Below, in pieces: positions 1-11,189 of a DNA stretch of 64,000 nucleotides (its first letter is position 1; every line of letters begins with the position of its first letter). The position numbers and the translations under genes were made by a program. Source of the DNA: Pantoea septica (GTDB taxonomy: Bacteria > Pseudomonadota > Gammaproteobacteria > Enterobacterales > Enterobacteriaceae). Below the pieces are notes generated by a model, which saw only the letters and a program-made list of their open reading frames with translations, was not told the origin of the DNA and did not search any database. Location: the NCBI RefSeq assembly GCF_002095575.1, contig NZ_MLJJ01000005.1, forward strand, positions 98,873 to 162,872, given 5' to 3'.

Positions 1-529
1 AAAAACCGGAGATGAAACATATGGAATCTAACCGGTGCGCTGTTCTCCTTACTGGCCATTTTGGGCAAAAGACTCATTGTGACGATACCTGCGCAATGAT
101 GGCGATCCTCTCCAGATGCTGGCCATAAATGGCATTCTCAATGATGGCGAAAACAGGTACGCCAGTACTTGACCAACAGGATTATATTTTAGCGCTCGGG
201 ACAGCGCATAGCCGCAGGTGCGATACAAAATAATTATTATTCCGAACAGTAGATTTTTTTGCGCTTTGCTACTGCCGGGCCTGTTTAATTATGAAAAGAC
301 TCGCAATTTCTCACATTCACTCTTGCCTTTTTTTGCCGCTCACTGAGATAATCGGGAATAATTCAGTTTTGAACCACCCTGTTTATGCTTTGGCGAGCAC
401 GTTATTATTTCAGAATGAAAAAGCATAACAATGTGTCTCTACTGGAACCAGACATTAAAGAAAACCGTCTCTTTTCCATTGTTATTATGAACTATGTAAA
501 AAATCTCTTATTGAGCACCTTTCCTGTCT
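1..529. other. AT-rich stretch without a recognisable gene
   Basis: No open frame here looks like a known protein. The only short frame I followed starts with ATG at 12, stops near 128 and has no recognisable content. The composition is AT-rich, like the PTS island that follows, so it probably belongs to the same acquired segment. It must hold whatever promoter once served the antiterminator gene starting near 530. I could not identify a convincing -35/-10 pair or an antiterminator target hairpin. Confidence 0.5.
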
Positions 530-2471
530 GTGAAGGCGAATATAAAAAAGTATCCTTATGACCCTATTGGTCAGCTTATCACTCTGCTCTCAGAGGCTAA
601 CCGCCCATTAAGCAGCTATGAAATTTGCAAAAAAGTTACTGATAAAACTTCGTACATTGAGAAATGATTTATCCTGTTATAAGGATTTGCTATATAAATG
701 CGGGATGGAAGTTAACGCCTGCCCGGGAAAAGGTTACCAGTTAATTATCTTTGACAGCGATAAATATTATTTATGAAGGAAGTTGCAAATACTTAATATC
801 GGCATCATTATAACACCCCATCGATTTCCAGCAGCGCGTTGAATACATTGTTCGCTTTTTACTTTCCACTCAACGCTATAGTAAACTTGACGATCTGGCA
901 GAAGAAATATTTATCAGCCGATCCAGCCTGAAAAAATGCATGAAAGAAGTCCGTAATATATTAAAAAACTTTAACCTTGATCTGCAAACTAAAACAGCGC
1001 AGGGTGTAAAAGTGACCGGCGATGAGCTTAATATCCGCCAGGCCATTGCCAATTATTTATTTTACGAAACAGACTGCATTGAGCTTAATGATGGCAAGCC
1101 TAAAACGGTTCGAAAAAAATCGCCTCTGTTTTGAATAAGGTGTTAGTCTCAAGCCAGTTGCAGCTGACGGATACCGGGTTTCAGAATTTAGTTATACATA
1201 TTGAAATAGCGATAATGCGCATCGAAAATTATCACGGTAATATTGAACTGCCCATAAGCTATTCAGCCCTGTAAAAGCGCGATGAATACAGCATTGCGGA
1301 GCGCATCGTCAGAGAGCTTGAGCAGACACTCTCTATAACCTTTCCAGAACCTGAACGCTATTTTATCGCTATTTACTTGGCTGGAAAACGCAGCCTTCAT
1401 TATCAGGCATTTATCCTCTCACACGATGCAGGTTATTTATTCGACAAAGTCTGCCAGAGAATAAAAGAAAGCTTTTCCCTTGATCTTATGGATGATTTTG
1501 AAATTTTTCACCTGCCGTCTTTGCATGTTACTCTAATGATAGATCGTCTGAAATGGGGGTTGAAAGACAATAATCCTCGGCTCGAAGAGATTAAAATGGA
1601 GAATCCGAAAGCTTATGAAATTGCAGCCATAGCGGGAAAAGTAATACAGCAGGAGACAGGGCTGCTGATAAATGAAGAAGAAATTGGCTACTTTGCTATT
1701 CATTTTGCGTTGGCGCTGGAGCGTAAAGACGCGTCCCGCCAGCGTTATAATCTCATTATCGTCTGTGCCAGCGGAATGGGCAGCTCACAATTATTGCTTA
1801 ATAGAATACGCCAGCGCTTTGCTGATTCCATTGGTCAAACCAAAGTACTACAACTTTATGAGCTAAAAGACTACGACCTGGCACATTACGTTCTTATCAT
1901 CTCTACGGTCGACATTCCTTTTAAAACGGCCCTTCCCTCCATTCGCGTTAATTACTTTTTCGGTGACGGCGATATCAACAGAGTGGCAGGATGGTTCAGC
2001 AAAAGACAGCCGCCATCCTGCTCGGTAAGCCATTACTTTAGCCAGGAACTCTTTTTCACCGATCTCCAGAGCACCGAGCGCTATCAACTGCTTAAAGAGC
2101 TCTGCCAGCGCGTCGCTGAACGCATGCCCGTCGGGCCAGATTTCTTTGCCAACGTCGCGGAGCGGGAAAAGCTCTCAGCTACGGCTTTTGGCAATGCTAT
2201 TGCCTTCCCTCATCCCTTACAGCCTTATGGCGATAAAACCTTTGTTGCCGTTGCCTTACTTAATAAACTGGTTAGCTGGGACAGGCATGACGTGCGTTAT
2301 ATTTTTATGCTGAATATCCGTAAAGGCGAAAAAGAGCCGCTACAGTGACTGCATGAGAGCCTTATTTCACTTATGGATAACAGCAGCAAACTAGCGGCTC
2401 TGGATAGCTGTCCTACTTTTTCCATGCTGATGAAACTTCTCTCGGGTAATACGTTGCCGCCTCAACATTAA
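530..2471 (+). pseudogene. Decayed BglG/LicR-type PTS-linked transcriptional antiterminator
   Basis: Piecing the frames together gives about 645 residues in the family order: an N-terminal HTH (PLSSYEICKKV, then RTLRNDL and GKGYQLI), a second HTH near 840-960, PRD1, PRD2 (IGYFAIHFALALE), an EIIB-like domain with CASGMGSS near 1770-1790, and a C-terminal EIIA-like domain. A GTG at 530 behind GAAGG is the likely original start. At least five lesions break it: a frameshift near 655, a stop near 774, a frameshift in the A-run near 1115, TAA at 1272-1274 and TGA at 2346-2348. After that TGA the same frame still reads EIIA-like sequence to the TAA at 2469-2471. Intact relatives sense PTS phosphorylation and activate the adjacent PTS operon. 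This copy cannot make a full protein. The 323-codon piece from about 1377 could still give a PRD2-EIIB-EIIA fragment, but I doubt it is functional. Confidence 0.88.
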
Positions 2472-2550
2472 CCTTGTTGAACATGCCGCCTCTGCTGCGG
2501 CAAAAGTCTGTAACACTCCCTACGTTCGCCCTGAATATAATGACTTATCC

Positions 2551-2634
2551 ATGTCACAGGCTACTTATCCCCGTGAATATAGCGATATAGCCTATGAGCA
2601 GGCGCTTACTCGCGTGCTTAACACAGGAGAATAA
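2551..2634 (+). other. Short open frame just upstream of EIIC, possible leader or remnant
   Basis: One frame is open from about 2470 to the TAA at 2632-2634. Its ATG at 2551 would give 27 residues (MSQATYPREYSDIAYEQALT...). It ends one base before the EIIC start codon and contains the ACAGGAGA ribosome binding site of that gene. It could be a coupled leader or leftover coding sequence. I do not recognise the peptide, so I give it little weight. Confidence 0.15.
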
Positions 2635-2635
2635 C

Positions 2636-5315
<2,680 letters not shown>

Positions 5316-5328
5316 CGATAAGGAAATT

Positions 5329-5637
5329 ATGATGAAAACTATTCCTTTAATGTGTTCTGCAGGCATGTCGACTAGCATCATGGTTAAAAATATGACTGAG
5401 GCAGCGGCAAATACAGGTGCAGAGGTAGTAATCAAAGCGATTCCGGAACAGGCGCTGAACGATCATCTTGCCGAGACTGATATCATACTGCTGGGCCCGC
5501 AGGTTCGTTTTTTACAGGGAAAAGTACAGGCCGCAGCAAAAAATATTCCCGTCAGCGTCATTGATACCATGGATTACGGCATGATGAACGGTGAGAAGAT
5601 TTTACGCCAGGCGCTGGATATTATTGGAGAAAGTTAA
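5329..5637 (+). CDS. PTS EIIB, lactose/cellobiose (CelA/ChbB-like) family
   Basis: This 102-residue cytoplasmic phosphocarrier passes phosphate from EIIA to the incoming sugar. The phospho-accepting Cys9 lies in the family loop MCSAGMSTS, followed by the alpha/beta fold typical of the family (IILLGPQVRF, then IPVSVIDTMDYGMMNG). A ribosome site AAGGAAA precedes tandem ATG codons at 5329 and 5332; either could start translation, and 5332 has the better spacing. It follows the broken glycosidase by 13 bases and shares its last base with the EIIA start, so the subunits are co-transcribed. The protein looks complete and its active site is intact. Confidence 0.93.
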   Translation: MMKTIPLMCSAGMSTSIMVKNMTEAAANTGAEVVIKAIPEQALNDHLAETDIILLGPQVRFLQGKVQAAAKNIPVSVIDTMDYGMMNGEKILRQALDIIGES

Positions 5638-5951
5638 TGGATACAGAGAAAATTTGTTTTGAAATGATATGTCACGTTGGTGACGCTCGCTCATCCTTTA
5701 TTGAAGCAATCCAGCAGGCCAGACAAAAAAACTTTTTACGGGCGCGAGAGTTAATTGAAAACGGCAAGGTGAATTATAATCTGGGACACGCCGTACACGC
5801 CCGTCTTATACAGCAAGAAATGGAGCAGGACAGGCATCCGCTCTCTTTAATTCTGGTTCACGCTGAAGATCAGCTGATGAGTGCCGAGAACTTTAAAATT
5901 CTGAGCGAGGACTTTCTTTGCCTTTATCAGCTTTTAGGTAAAGCCCGTTAA
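5637..5951 (+). CDS. PTS EIIA, lactose/cellobiose (CelC/ChbA-like) family
   Basis: This 104-residue all-helical phosphocarrier takes phosphate from HPr and gives it to EIIB. The phosphorylated His75 is visible in the motif LILVHAEDQLM, the hallmark of the PTS IIA lac/cel family, and the length matches the family. The ATG overlaps the EIIB stop by one base, which implies coupled translation. All three transporter subunits are therefore open although regulator and glycosidase are not. Such a system could still import and phosphorylate sugar without cleaving it locally, unless another 6-phospho-beta-glucosidase exists elsewhere in the genome. Confidence 0.92.
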   Translation: MDTEKICFEMICHVGDARSSFIEAIQQARQKNFLRARELIENGKVNYNLGHAVHARLIQQEMEQDRHPLSLILVHAEDQLMSAENFKILSEDFLCLYQLLGKAR

Positions 5952-6016
5952 TTATTTTTAAGATACATTAACAACCGCAGTTGTGTTCTTTGCTAAAAAT
6001 ATCACGAGAGGCAGTG

Positions 6017-6769
6017 ATGAATATCTTACACCTGTTATTCGGCATAATTTTTCTATTTTCACAACAGGCGATGGCGAAAGAGATTGATATTTATTTAATT
6101 CGCCACGGCCAAACGATGTTTAATCTTACTGGTCAGGTACAGGGGTGGAGCGATTCGCCTTTGACTGAAAAAGGTATTTTTCAAGCGAAAGCCGCAGGCA
6201 GAGGCGTCGCAAAAGTTGCTTTTACCACGGCTTTTAGTAGTGATGCAGGCAGAGCGCGAAAGACCGCCCAATTAATACTGGCAGAGAATAAAACGGCCAG
6301 TAAACCTCCTGTCGTTGAATTAGCTGCACTCAGAGAGTGGGGATATGGAGGTTTTGAGGGCAAAGACGATGCGGAATTATGGCAACCGTTGTTTGACTCA
6401 AAACAGGTGGAATTCCGTAAAGACTGGTCAACCTGGGAGCGCTTTACCTCACTAATGAGCGACAGAGAGATCGCTGATGCCATTGCGCGTAACGATAAAA
6501 CAGGCATGGCGGAAGATTATGCACATATTACTGCCCGACTAAGAGAAGGCATTAATCAGGTCATTAAAGAAACCGACGCCAGGGGCGGAGGAAACAGCCT
6601 GGTAGTCTCTCATGGAAGCGCCATACCGACCATACTGGCTCTCTTTACGCCTGAACAGTATCACGGCGAAAGTATCGGCAATGCCAGCTTAACGATTTTG
6701 CATTACAGCGATGGAATTTTTACGCTTAAAACCGCAGGCGACACCCGCTACCTGGAGGAACAAAAATAG
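6017..6769 (+). CDS. Exported histidine phosphatase family protein
   Basis: This 250-residue protein has a signal peptide (MNILHLLFGIIFLF...AMA, cleavage likely after Ala20) followed at once by the phosphoglycerate-mutase-like core IYLIRHGQT with the phospho-accepting His30. The second catalytic His is in VVSHGSA near residue 199. The family covers phosphatases with many substrates; export suggests a periplasmic phosphomonoesterase. I chose ATG 6017 because GAGAGG precedes it at the right distance; a TTG at 5981 would add residues before the signal peptide. It follows EIIA by 65 bases in the same AT-rich segment and may be the last gene of that operon. The substrate is unknown. Confidence 0.8.
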   Translation: MNILHLLFGIIFLFSQQAMAKEIDIYLIRHGQTMFNLTGQVQGWSDSPLTEKGIFQAKAAGRGVAKVAFTTAFSSDAGRARKTAQLILAENKTASKPPVVELAALREWGYGGFEGKDDAELWQPLFDSKQVEFRKDWSTWERFTSLMSDREIADAIARNDKTGMAEDYAHITARLREGINQVIKETDARGGGNSLVVSHGSAIPTILALFTPEQYHGESIGNASLTILHYSDGIFTLKTAGDTRYLEEQK

Positions 6770-6879
6770 CAAAGATTTAGCCCTGAGCGGACTCAGCAAC
6801 AGCGTATCAGGAGAACGCTTTTGTTATCTCATCTGCCACGCTAATCTGGACTGGCCTAAACGAACTTCTGGAGAGACAG

Positions 6880-7485
6880 ATGGCGAAAGCGTTAGTGATT
6901 TTTCTGCATGGCGTCGGCAGCAACGGCGAAGATTTGGCGGCGCTGGGCCGTCGCTGGACGCCGCTGTTGCCGGACGTTATCTTCGCCGCGCCCGATGCGC
7001 CTTTTGCTTTTCCCCATGGCGCAGGCTTTGAGTGGTTTAGCCTCGACGGCGTGACGCCGGAGAACCGTCCGGCGCGAGTGCGTGGCGCGCGCGAAACGTT
7101 CGACGCTACGCTGAAGGCGATTCTCGCGCGCCACGGGCTGCGCGACCAGTGGGACAAAGTTGTGCTGGTCGGCTTTTCGCAGGGATCGATCATGGCGCTC
7201 GACGCGCTGGCGTCAGGCCGCTTTCCGCTGGCGGGCGTGGTGGCCTTCTCCGGCCGGCTGGCGTTTGACGAGCCGCTGTCGCCTGCGGTTCATACCCCTG
7301 CACTGCTGATCCACGGGCACGCCGACGCGGTCATCCCGTGGCGCGAGAGCGAGTCGGCCGCGCAGCGCCTGAAGGCCGCCGGCGTGCCCCTTGAGCTTCA
7401 GCTTGAACCCAGGACGGAGCACACCATTTCTGCGCAGGGCGCGATGCGCGCCGCCGCGTTCATCGCGCAGTGCCTGCAGGACTAG
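6880..7485 (+). CDS. Carboxylesterase / phospholipase-like alpha/beta hydrolase (YpfH-like)
   Basis: This 201-residue protein has the compact alpha/beta-hydrolase layout of the bacterial phospholipase/carboxylesterase family. The oxyanion region is VIFLHGVGSNGEDL, the nucleophile Ser100 is in GFSQGS, Asp149 is in IHGHADAVIPW and His181 is in TEHTIS. No signal peptide is present, so it should act in the cytoplasm on small ester or acyl substrates. It is close in type to E. coli YpfH but somewhat shorter. Base composition changes here to the GC-rich style of the rest of the window. Its last four bases overlap the end of the convergent isomerase gene. Confidence 0.78.
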   Translation: MAKALVIFLHGVGSNGEDLAALGRRWTPLLPDVIFAAPDAPFAFPHGAGFEWFSLDGVTPENRPARVRGARETFDATLKAILARHGLRDQWDKVVLVGFSQGSIMALDALASGRFPLAGVVAFSGRLAFDEPLSPAVHTPALLIHGHADAVIPWRESESAAQRLKAAGVPLELQLEPRTEHTISAQGAMRAAAFIAQCLQD

Positions 7486-8285
7486 GGCCAGAAGCGCCGT
7501 AGCGCGGCATACGCCTGTCGCGCCGCCTCATGCGGCGGCAGGCGCTTCAGGTCGTCATTAAACACTTCAATGCCTATCGGCCCCTGATAGTTCGCGCTTT
7601 TCAGCTTATCGACAAAGCTGCCGATATCGATAATGCCCGCGCCGGGCAGCTGGCGGCGATGTTTCGCCAGCGTCATGATCGCCTCTTTATCCTGCGGCGA
7701 AGGCTGAACCGCCATATCGCACAGCTGCACTTCATAAATTCGCTCGGCGGGAATGTTGTCGAGATGCGAGGCGTCGCCGCCCAGCGCGCAGATATGAAAG
7801 AGATCGACCACCAGGCCGATATTCGGCTGATCGAGACGCTGCAGCCGCTCCCAGGCTTTCGGCAGCGTATTATCGACGCTGCACCATGCCATCGGCTCAT
7901 ACATGATGCGCATGTCGAAGCGCGCGGCCTCGGAAGCCAGCCAGCGCAGATCCTCGTCGATTTGCCCGACAATGCAATCCTGGCGCGTAGTGGCAGGCGC
8001 CTGAAGGGTGTCGCAGCCCAGCGCCTGCGCCATCTCGATAAACTGGCGCAGCTCGTCCCGCTTTTGCCGGCGCAGCTCGCCGGGCGCGCCGGTAAAATCG
8101 CGCAGGACCTGCAGGTTGGTGAAGCCCGGCCCCAGCTGCGCCAGATGCGCCGCGCCCTGCCCGCAGGCGTCGACATCTTCACGCCAGATTTCGACCTGAT
8201 CGAAGCCGGCGTCGCGCGCCGCCTGAAGTTTCTCTTCGGTGTTACCGCTTAACAGCACCAGGTTAAGGAATGCAGGTTGAGTCAT
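7482..8285 (-). CDS. Sugar phosphate isomerase/epimerase family (AP endonuclease 2-like TIM barrel)
   Basis: This 267-residue protein fits the xylose-isomerase-like TIM barrel family. Recognisable metal-binding strand ends are MYEPMAW (Glu), GLVVDLFHI (Asp, His), YEVQLCDM and GPIGIEVFND (final Glu). Such enzymes isomerise or epimerise sugars or inositol derivatives with a divalent metal. The substrate cannot be told from sequence. The ATG is well placed behind AAGGAGGA. It is transcribed toward the esterase gene and overlaps its end by 4 bases. The crcB gene lies 72 bases upstream on the same strand, so it could be co-expressed from the fluoride-responsive promoter or from its own. Confidence 0.75.
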   Translation of the reverse strand: MTQPAFLNLVLLSGNTEEKLQAARDAGFDQVEIWREDVDACGQGAAHLAQLGPGFTNLQVLRDFTGAPGELRRQKRDELRQFIEMAQALGCDTLQAPATTRQDCIVGQIDEDLRWLASEAARFDMRIMYEPMAWCSVDNTLPKAWERLQRLDQPNIGLVVDLFHICALGGDASHLDNIPAERIYEVQLCDMAVQPSPQDKEAIMTLAKHRRQLPGAGIIDIGSFVDKLKSANYQGPIGIEVFNDDLKRLPPHEAARQAYAALRRFWP

Positions 8286-8357
8286 GAACGTCCTCCTTAA
8301 TCGTCCGGAATAATCGGTTGCGACAGACGCGGAATGCTTCTGCGGCCGGTATTTACC

Positions 8358-8735
8358 TTAGCCGAGGAAATTCACCAGCGCGAAGCCGGCGAAGGTCATC
8401 AGCAGCGATCCGGCGACGTGGGTCAGCACGCTCGTCATCGCCCAAAAATACTTACCTGATTGTAGCAACATGAGAATTTCTGCCGAAAAGGTTGAGAAGG
8501 TCGTCAGACCGCCGCACAGGCCGGTGACGATCAGCAGCTTCCAGGCGGGATCGAGCTGGGGATTTTTGACAAACCAGGCCAGCGCGGCGCCGATAATAAA
8601 GCCGCCGGCCAGGTTCACCAGCAGCGTGCCCGGCGGCAGGCTGGGAAAGAGCGCGTTAAAGCGCAGCGAGATAAGCCAGCGCAGCGTACAGCCTGCAGCG
8701 CCGCCCAGCATCACGGCGAAAAGCGACTTCAACAT
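8358..8735 (-). CDS. crcB: Fluoride-specific ion channel CrcB (Fluc)
   Basis: This 125-residue protein with four membrane segments exports fluoride from the cytoplasm as a dual-topology dimer. Family motifs are GGAAGCTLRWLIS at the N-terminus, GTLLVNLAGGFIIGA, and GLCGGLTTFSTFS with the pore-lining Phe/Thr track near residues 74-84. Length is normal. An AGGAG site lies 7 bases before the ATG. The gene sits directly behind a fluoride riboswitch (8829-8900) with a good promoter, so expression should rise when fluoride enters the cell. Single-gene crcB is the usual enterobacterial arrangement. Confidence 0.96.
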   Translation of the reverse strand: MLKSLFAVMLGGAAGCTLRWLISLRFNALFPSLPPGTLLVNLAGGFIIGAALAWFVKNPQLDPAWKLLIVTGLCGGLTTFSTFSAEILMLLQSGKYFWAMTSVLTHVAGSLLMTFAGFALVNFLG

Positions 8736-8828
8736 GATTAACTCCTGTAGTCAGCGATCGCGCAGGGACGTGGCGGAGAGAGTACTAGCCTGACACACCA
8801 GTAACGCCTGCGAGAGGATTCGGGTTGA

Positions 8829-8900
8829 TGTCAGGCGTCATCAGCCGCTGGGCTCAGCCAGCAGGCGGTTGGGGAAGGTGGAACGCCATCACCTTAAGGC
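8829..8900 (-). promoter_or_regulatory. Fluoride (crcB motif) riboswitch aptamer
   Basis: On the minus strand the aptamer has the conserved blocks in order: GGTGATGGCGTTCCACC (8893-8877), AACCGCC (8870-8864), a variable hairpin CTGCTGGCTGAGCCCAG, and GGCTGATGACGCCT (8846-8833). These match the known fluoride riboswitch pattern of GATGG, then AACCGC, then CTGATGACGCCTAC. It lies about 95 bases before crcB. The aptamer 3' block GCCTGACA (8836-8829) can also pair perfectly with TGTCAGGC at 8795-8788 in the leader. That suggests the switching helix. Confidence 0.92.
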
Positions 8901-8904
8901 GTTG

Positions 8905-8933
8905 ATAATACGATGCGGCACAGCGAGTGACAA
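8905..8933 (-). promoter_or_regulatory. Promoter of the fluoride riboswitch and crcB
   Basis: On the minus strand TTGTCA (8933-8928) and TATTAT (8910-8905) are separated by 17 bases, each one base off the sigma70 consensus. Transcription would start just before the aptamer's first conserved block, as expected for a riboswitch leader. Confidence 0.75.
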
Positions 8934-9116
8934 GCCGGTCAGGCGAGCAGCAGACGGCGAAAAAACGTGGGATTTTGAAAAATTGCGTTCGCCTGGAGGC
9001 GCTACATCGGCGACCAATGGAGAAAAATGTGTTTTGGCATCATAAAGGTTTAACTTATGTATAAAACCTCTTTTAGTTGGTCAATTTACTCGCCAGTTTT
9101 CCCACACGGAGATTTT

Positions 9117-10043
9117 ATGCGCACCTTGGTTTTCGATACCGATATCGGCGTAGACGACGCCTTTGCGCTGGCTTACGCGGCGCGCACGCAGCGGCTGCTG
9201 GGCATCACCACGGTGTTCGGCAACGTGGCGGTAGGGCAGGCGGTAAAGAACGCTCGCCTGTTCTGTGAAAAAATGCAGATTGATGCGCCGGTTTATCGCG
9301 GCTGCTCGCGCCCGCTGGCGCTCACGCCCAGCGAACCGGCAAAACTGCACGGCGAAGATGGCCTGGGCGACGCGTTTTCCAACGCTCACAGCGACGCGGC
9401 GCCGGGCGCGGTGCAGTTTATTATCGACAGCGTGCGCGCCCGGCCGCATGAAATTACGCTGGTGGCGATTGGCCCGCTGACCAACATCGCCAGCGCCATC
9501 AATCAGGCGCCGGACATTATTCCGCTGGTTAAAGAGCTGGCGATCATGGGCGGCGCGTTCGGCACCGACGGCCACAGCGGCAACGTGACGCCTTTCGCCG
9601 AGTTCAATATCTGGAAAGATCCGCACGCAGCCGATCAGGTGCTGAGCTCGGCGCTTAACATCGTGGTGCTGCCGCTCGACGTGACGCACAAGGTGTTGAT
9701 CAGCGGCCAGGAAGTGGAGCAGCTTAACCAGCCGGTGCTGAGCGCCATCGTGCGGCCCTATCTTGCTTATAGCCTGCAAAAAGAGGGTTTCGACGGCATG
9801 GCGCTGCACGACACGCTGGCGATCGCCTGGCTCTGCCAGCCCGAGGCGTTTCAGCTAAGCGAAGGCCCGCTGCGCGTCATCACCGAGGGCATCGCGCGCG
9901 GGCAAACGGTGCGTAAGCTGAGCGCGCTGGCGTCGCGGGAGGATCCGTTTCGCCACCTGCCTGCGCAGCGCGTGGCGCTGGGCGTAGACGCCGCGCGGGT
10001 GCGCGACCACTTCCTCCGCACGCTCAGCGATCGAAGTGAATAA
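9117..10043 (+). CDS. Nucleoside hydrolase (inosine-uridine-preferring family)
   Basis: This 308-residue enzyme hydrolyses the N-glycosidic bond of nucleosides to base and ribose. The calcium-binding N-terminal motif DTDIGVDD (residues 7-14) is intact. Other family blocks are TTVFGNV, HGEDGLGD, TLVAIGPLTNIA and the late ALHDTLA that supplies a metal-ligand Asp. I chose ATG 9117 behind CGGAGA; an ATG at 9057 would add 20 residues not expected in the family. The sequence does not show whether it prefers purine or pyrimidine nucleosides. Its last 20 bases overlap the 3' end of the convergent lgoD gene. Confidence 0.88.
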   Translation: MRTLVFDTDIGVDDAFALAYAARTQRLLGITTVFGNVAVGQAVKNARLFCEKMQIDAPVYRGCSRPLALTPSEPAKLHGEDGLGDAFSNAHSDAAPGAVQFIIDSVRARPHEITLVAIGPLTNIASAINQAPDIIPLVKELAIMGGAFGTDGHSGNVTPFAEFNIWKDPHAADQVLSSALNIVVLPLDVTHKVLISGQEVEQLNQPVLSAIVRPYLAYSLQKEGFDGMALHDTLAIAWLCQPEAFQLSEGPLRVITEGIARGQTVRKLSALASREDPFRHLPAQRVALGVDAARVRDHFLRTLSDRSE

Positions 10044-11052
10044 CGCCTTTGATCAGCTCGCGGTTGTTGATCACCTGCGGCTCGAAGCTTTCCGCCAGCG
10101 TTGAGAAGGCGAAGTGCGCGTTGAGCATCATCGCGGCGCGCAGCTGGCCGCTCGCCATCAAATCGCGCACGCGATCGAAGTCTTCGCGCGTCGCGTTGCG
10201 GCTGCCCATTAACGTGGTCTCTTTCTTGTGGAACTCGCTGTCCGGGATCACCAGATCGCCCTTATGCAGGCCGACATAGACCACGGTGCCGCCGTGGCGC
10301 ATCAGGTTGACGGCGTTGTTCATCGCCGCCGGGCTGCCGGTGGCGTCGAGCACTTTTAGCGCCAGCCTGCCGTTGAACTGCGCGCGCAGCACGTCGTAAA
10401 AATCGTCGCGCGCCGGATCGATCGCCGCCAGGCCCAGCTCTTTCGCGACGTGCGCGCGGCGAAACTCGCTGGTGTCCGCCACCACGACGTTGGCGCCCGC
10501 TGCCGCGGCGATTGCCGCCACGCCCAGGCCGATCGGCCCTGCGCCCACCACCAGCACATCTTCGTCCGCGCCGACGCTGGCCCGCCGCACCGCATGCGCG
10601 CTGATGGCGAACGGCTCAATCAGCGCGGCGGCCTCCGGCGCCACCTCTTCTACCTGCAGCAGATTGCCGGCCGGCACGGCGAGGTATTCGCAAAAGCCGC
10701 CATCCTGATGCACGCCGATCACGGAAATCTGTTCGCAGCAGTTGGTTTTGCCGCTCTGGCAGGCATCGCAGCGCAGGCAGGAGATATAGGGGATCAGCGC
10801 CACGCGCTGGCCTGGCGCTACGCTCGTTACGCCTTCGCCCAGGGCGACCACTTCGCCGCACAGCTCATGTCCCAGCACGCGCGGATAGCTGAAGAACGGC
10901 TGATTGCCCGCCCAGGCGTGGATATCGGTACCGCAAATGCCGGCGGCGATGATTTTAATCAGCGCCTCGCCGGCGGCGGGGGCAGGCCGCTCGCGCGTGG
11001 CCCAGATCATTTTCTTCGGTTCAGCGATGACCAGGGTTTTCATTGTCGTCAT
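10024..11052 (-). CDS. lgoD: L-galactonate 5-dehydrogenase (zinc alcohol dehydrogenase family)
   Basis: This 342-residue medium-chain dehydrogenase should oxidise L-galactonate to D-tagaturonate with NAD+. The catalytic zinc site is AAGICGTDIHAW with Cys40 and GHELCGEVV. The structural zinc Cys cluster is CLRCDACQSGKTNCC, and the Rossmann motif is VVGAGPIGLG. From memory it closely resembles E. coli LgoD (YjjN), for example in GNQPFFSYPRVLGHE and in the end NNRELIKGV. An AGGAG precedes the ATG. The divergent neighbours are the matching regulator and transporter, which strengthens the call. The 3' end overlaps the nucleoside hydrolase gene by 20 bases. Confidence 0.88.
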   Translation of the reverse strand: MTTMKTLVIAEPKKMIWATRERPAPAAGEALIKIIAAGICGTDIHAWAGNQPFFSYPRVLGHELCGEVVALGEGVTSVAPGQRVALIPYISCLRCDACQSGKTNCCEQISVIGVHQDGGFCEYLAVPAGNLLQVEEVAPEAAALIEPFAISAHAVRRASVGADEDVLVVGAGPIGLGVAAIAAAAGANVVVADTSEFRRAHVAKELGLAAIDPARDDFYDVLRAQFNGRLALKVLDATGSPAAMNNAVNLMRHGGTVVYVGLHKGDLVIPDSEFHKKETTLMGSRNATREDFDRVRDLMASGQLRAAMMLNAHFAFSTLAESFEPQVINNRELIKGVIHFDR

Positions 11053-11189
11053 GGGAATTCTCCTGTTGTCCTGCGGCAGTTATGACGAATTGATCACACA
11101 CCGGCTGTTTTGCCCGCGCGATCTGTGAGGCACAGCGTTTTTTTTGGGATTTGAATGGTTTTTAATAAATAAAAACCCGGAGAGCGCCC

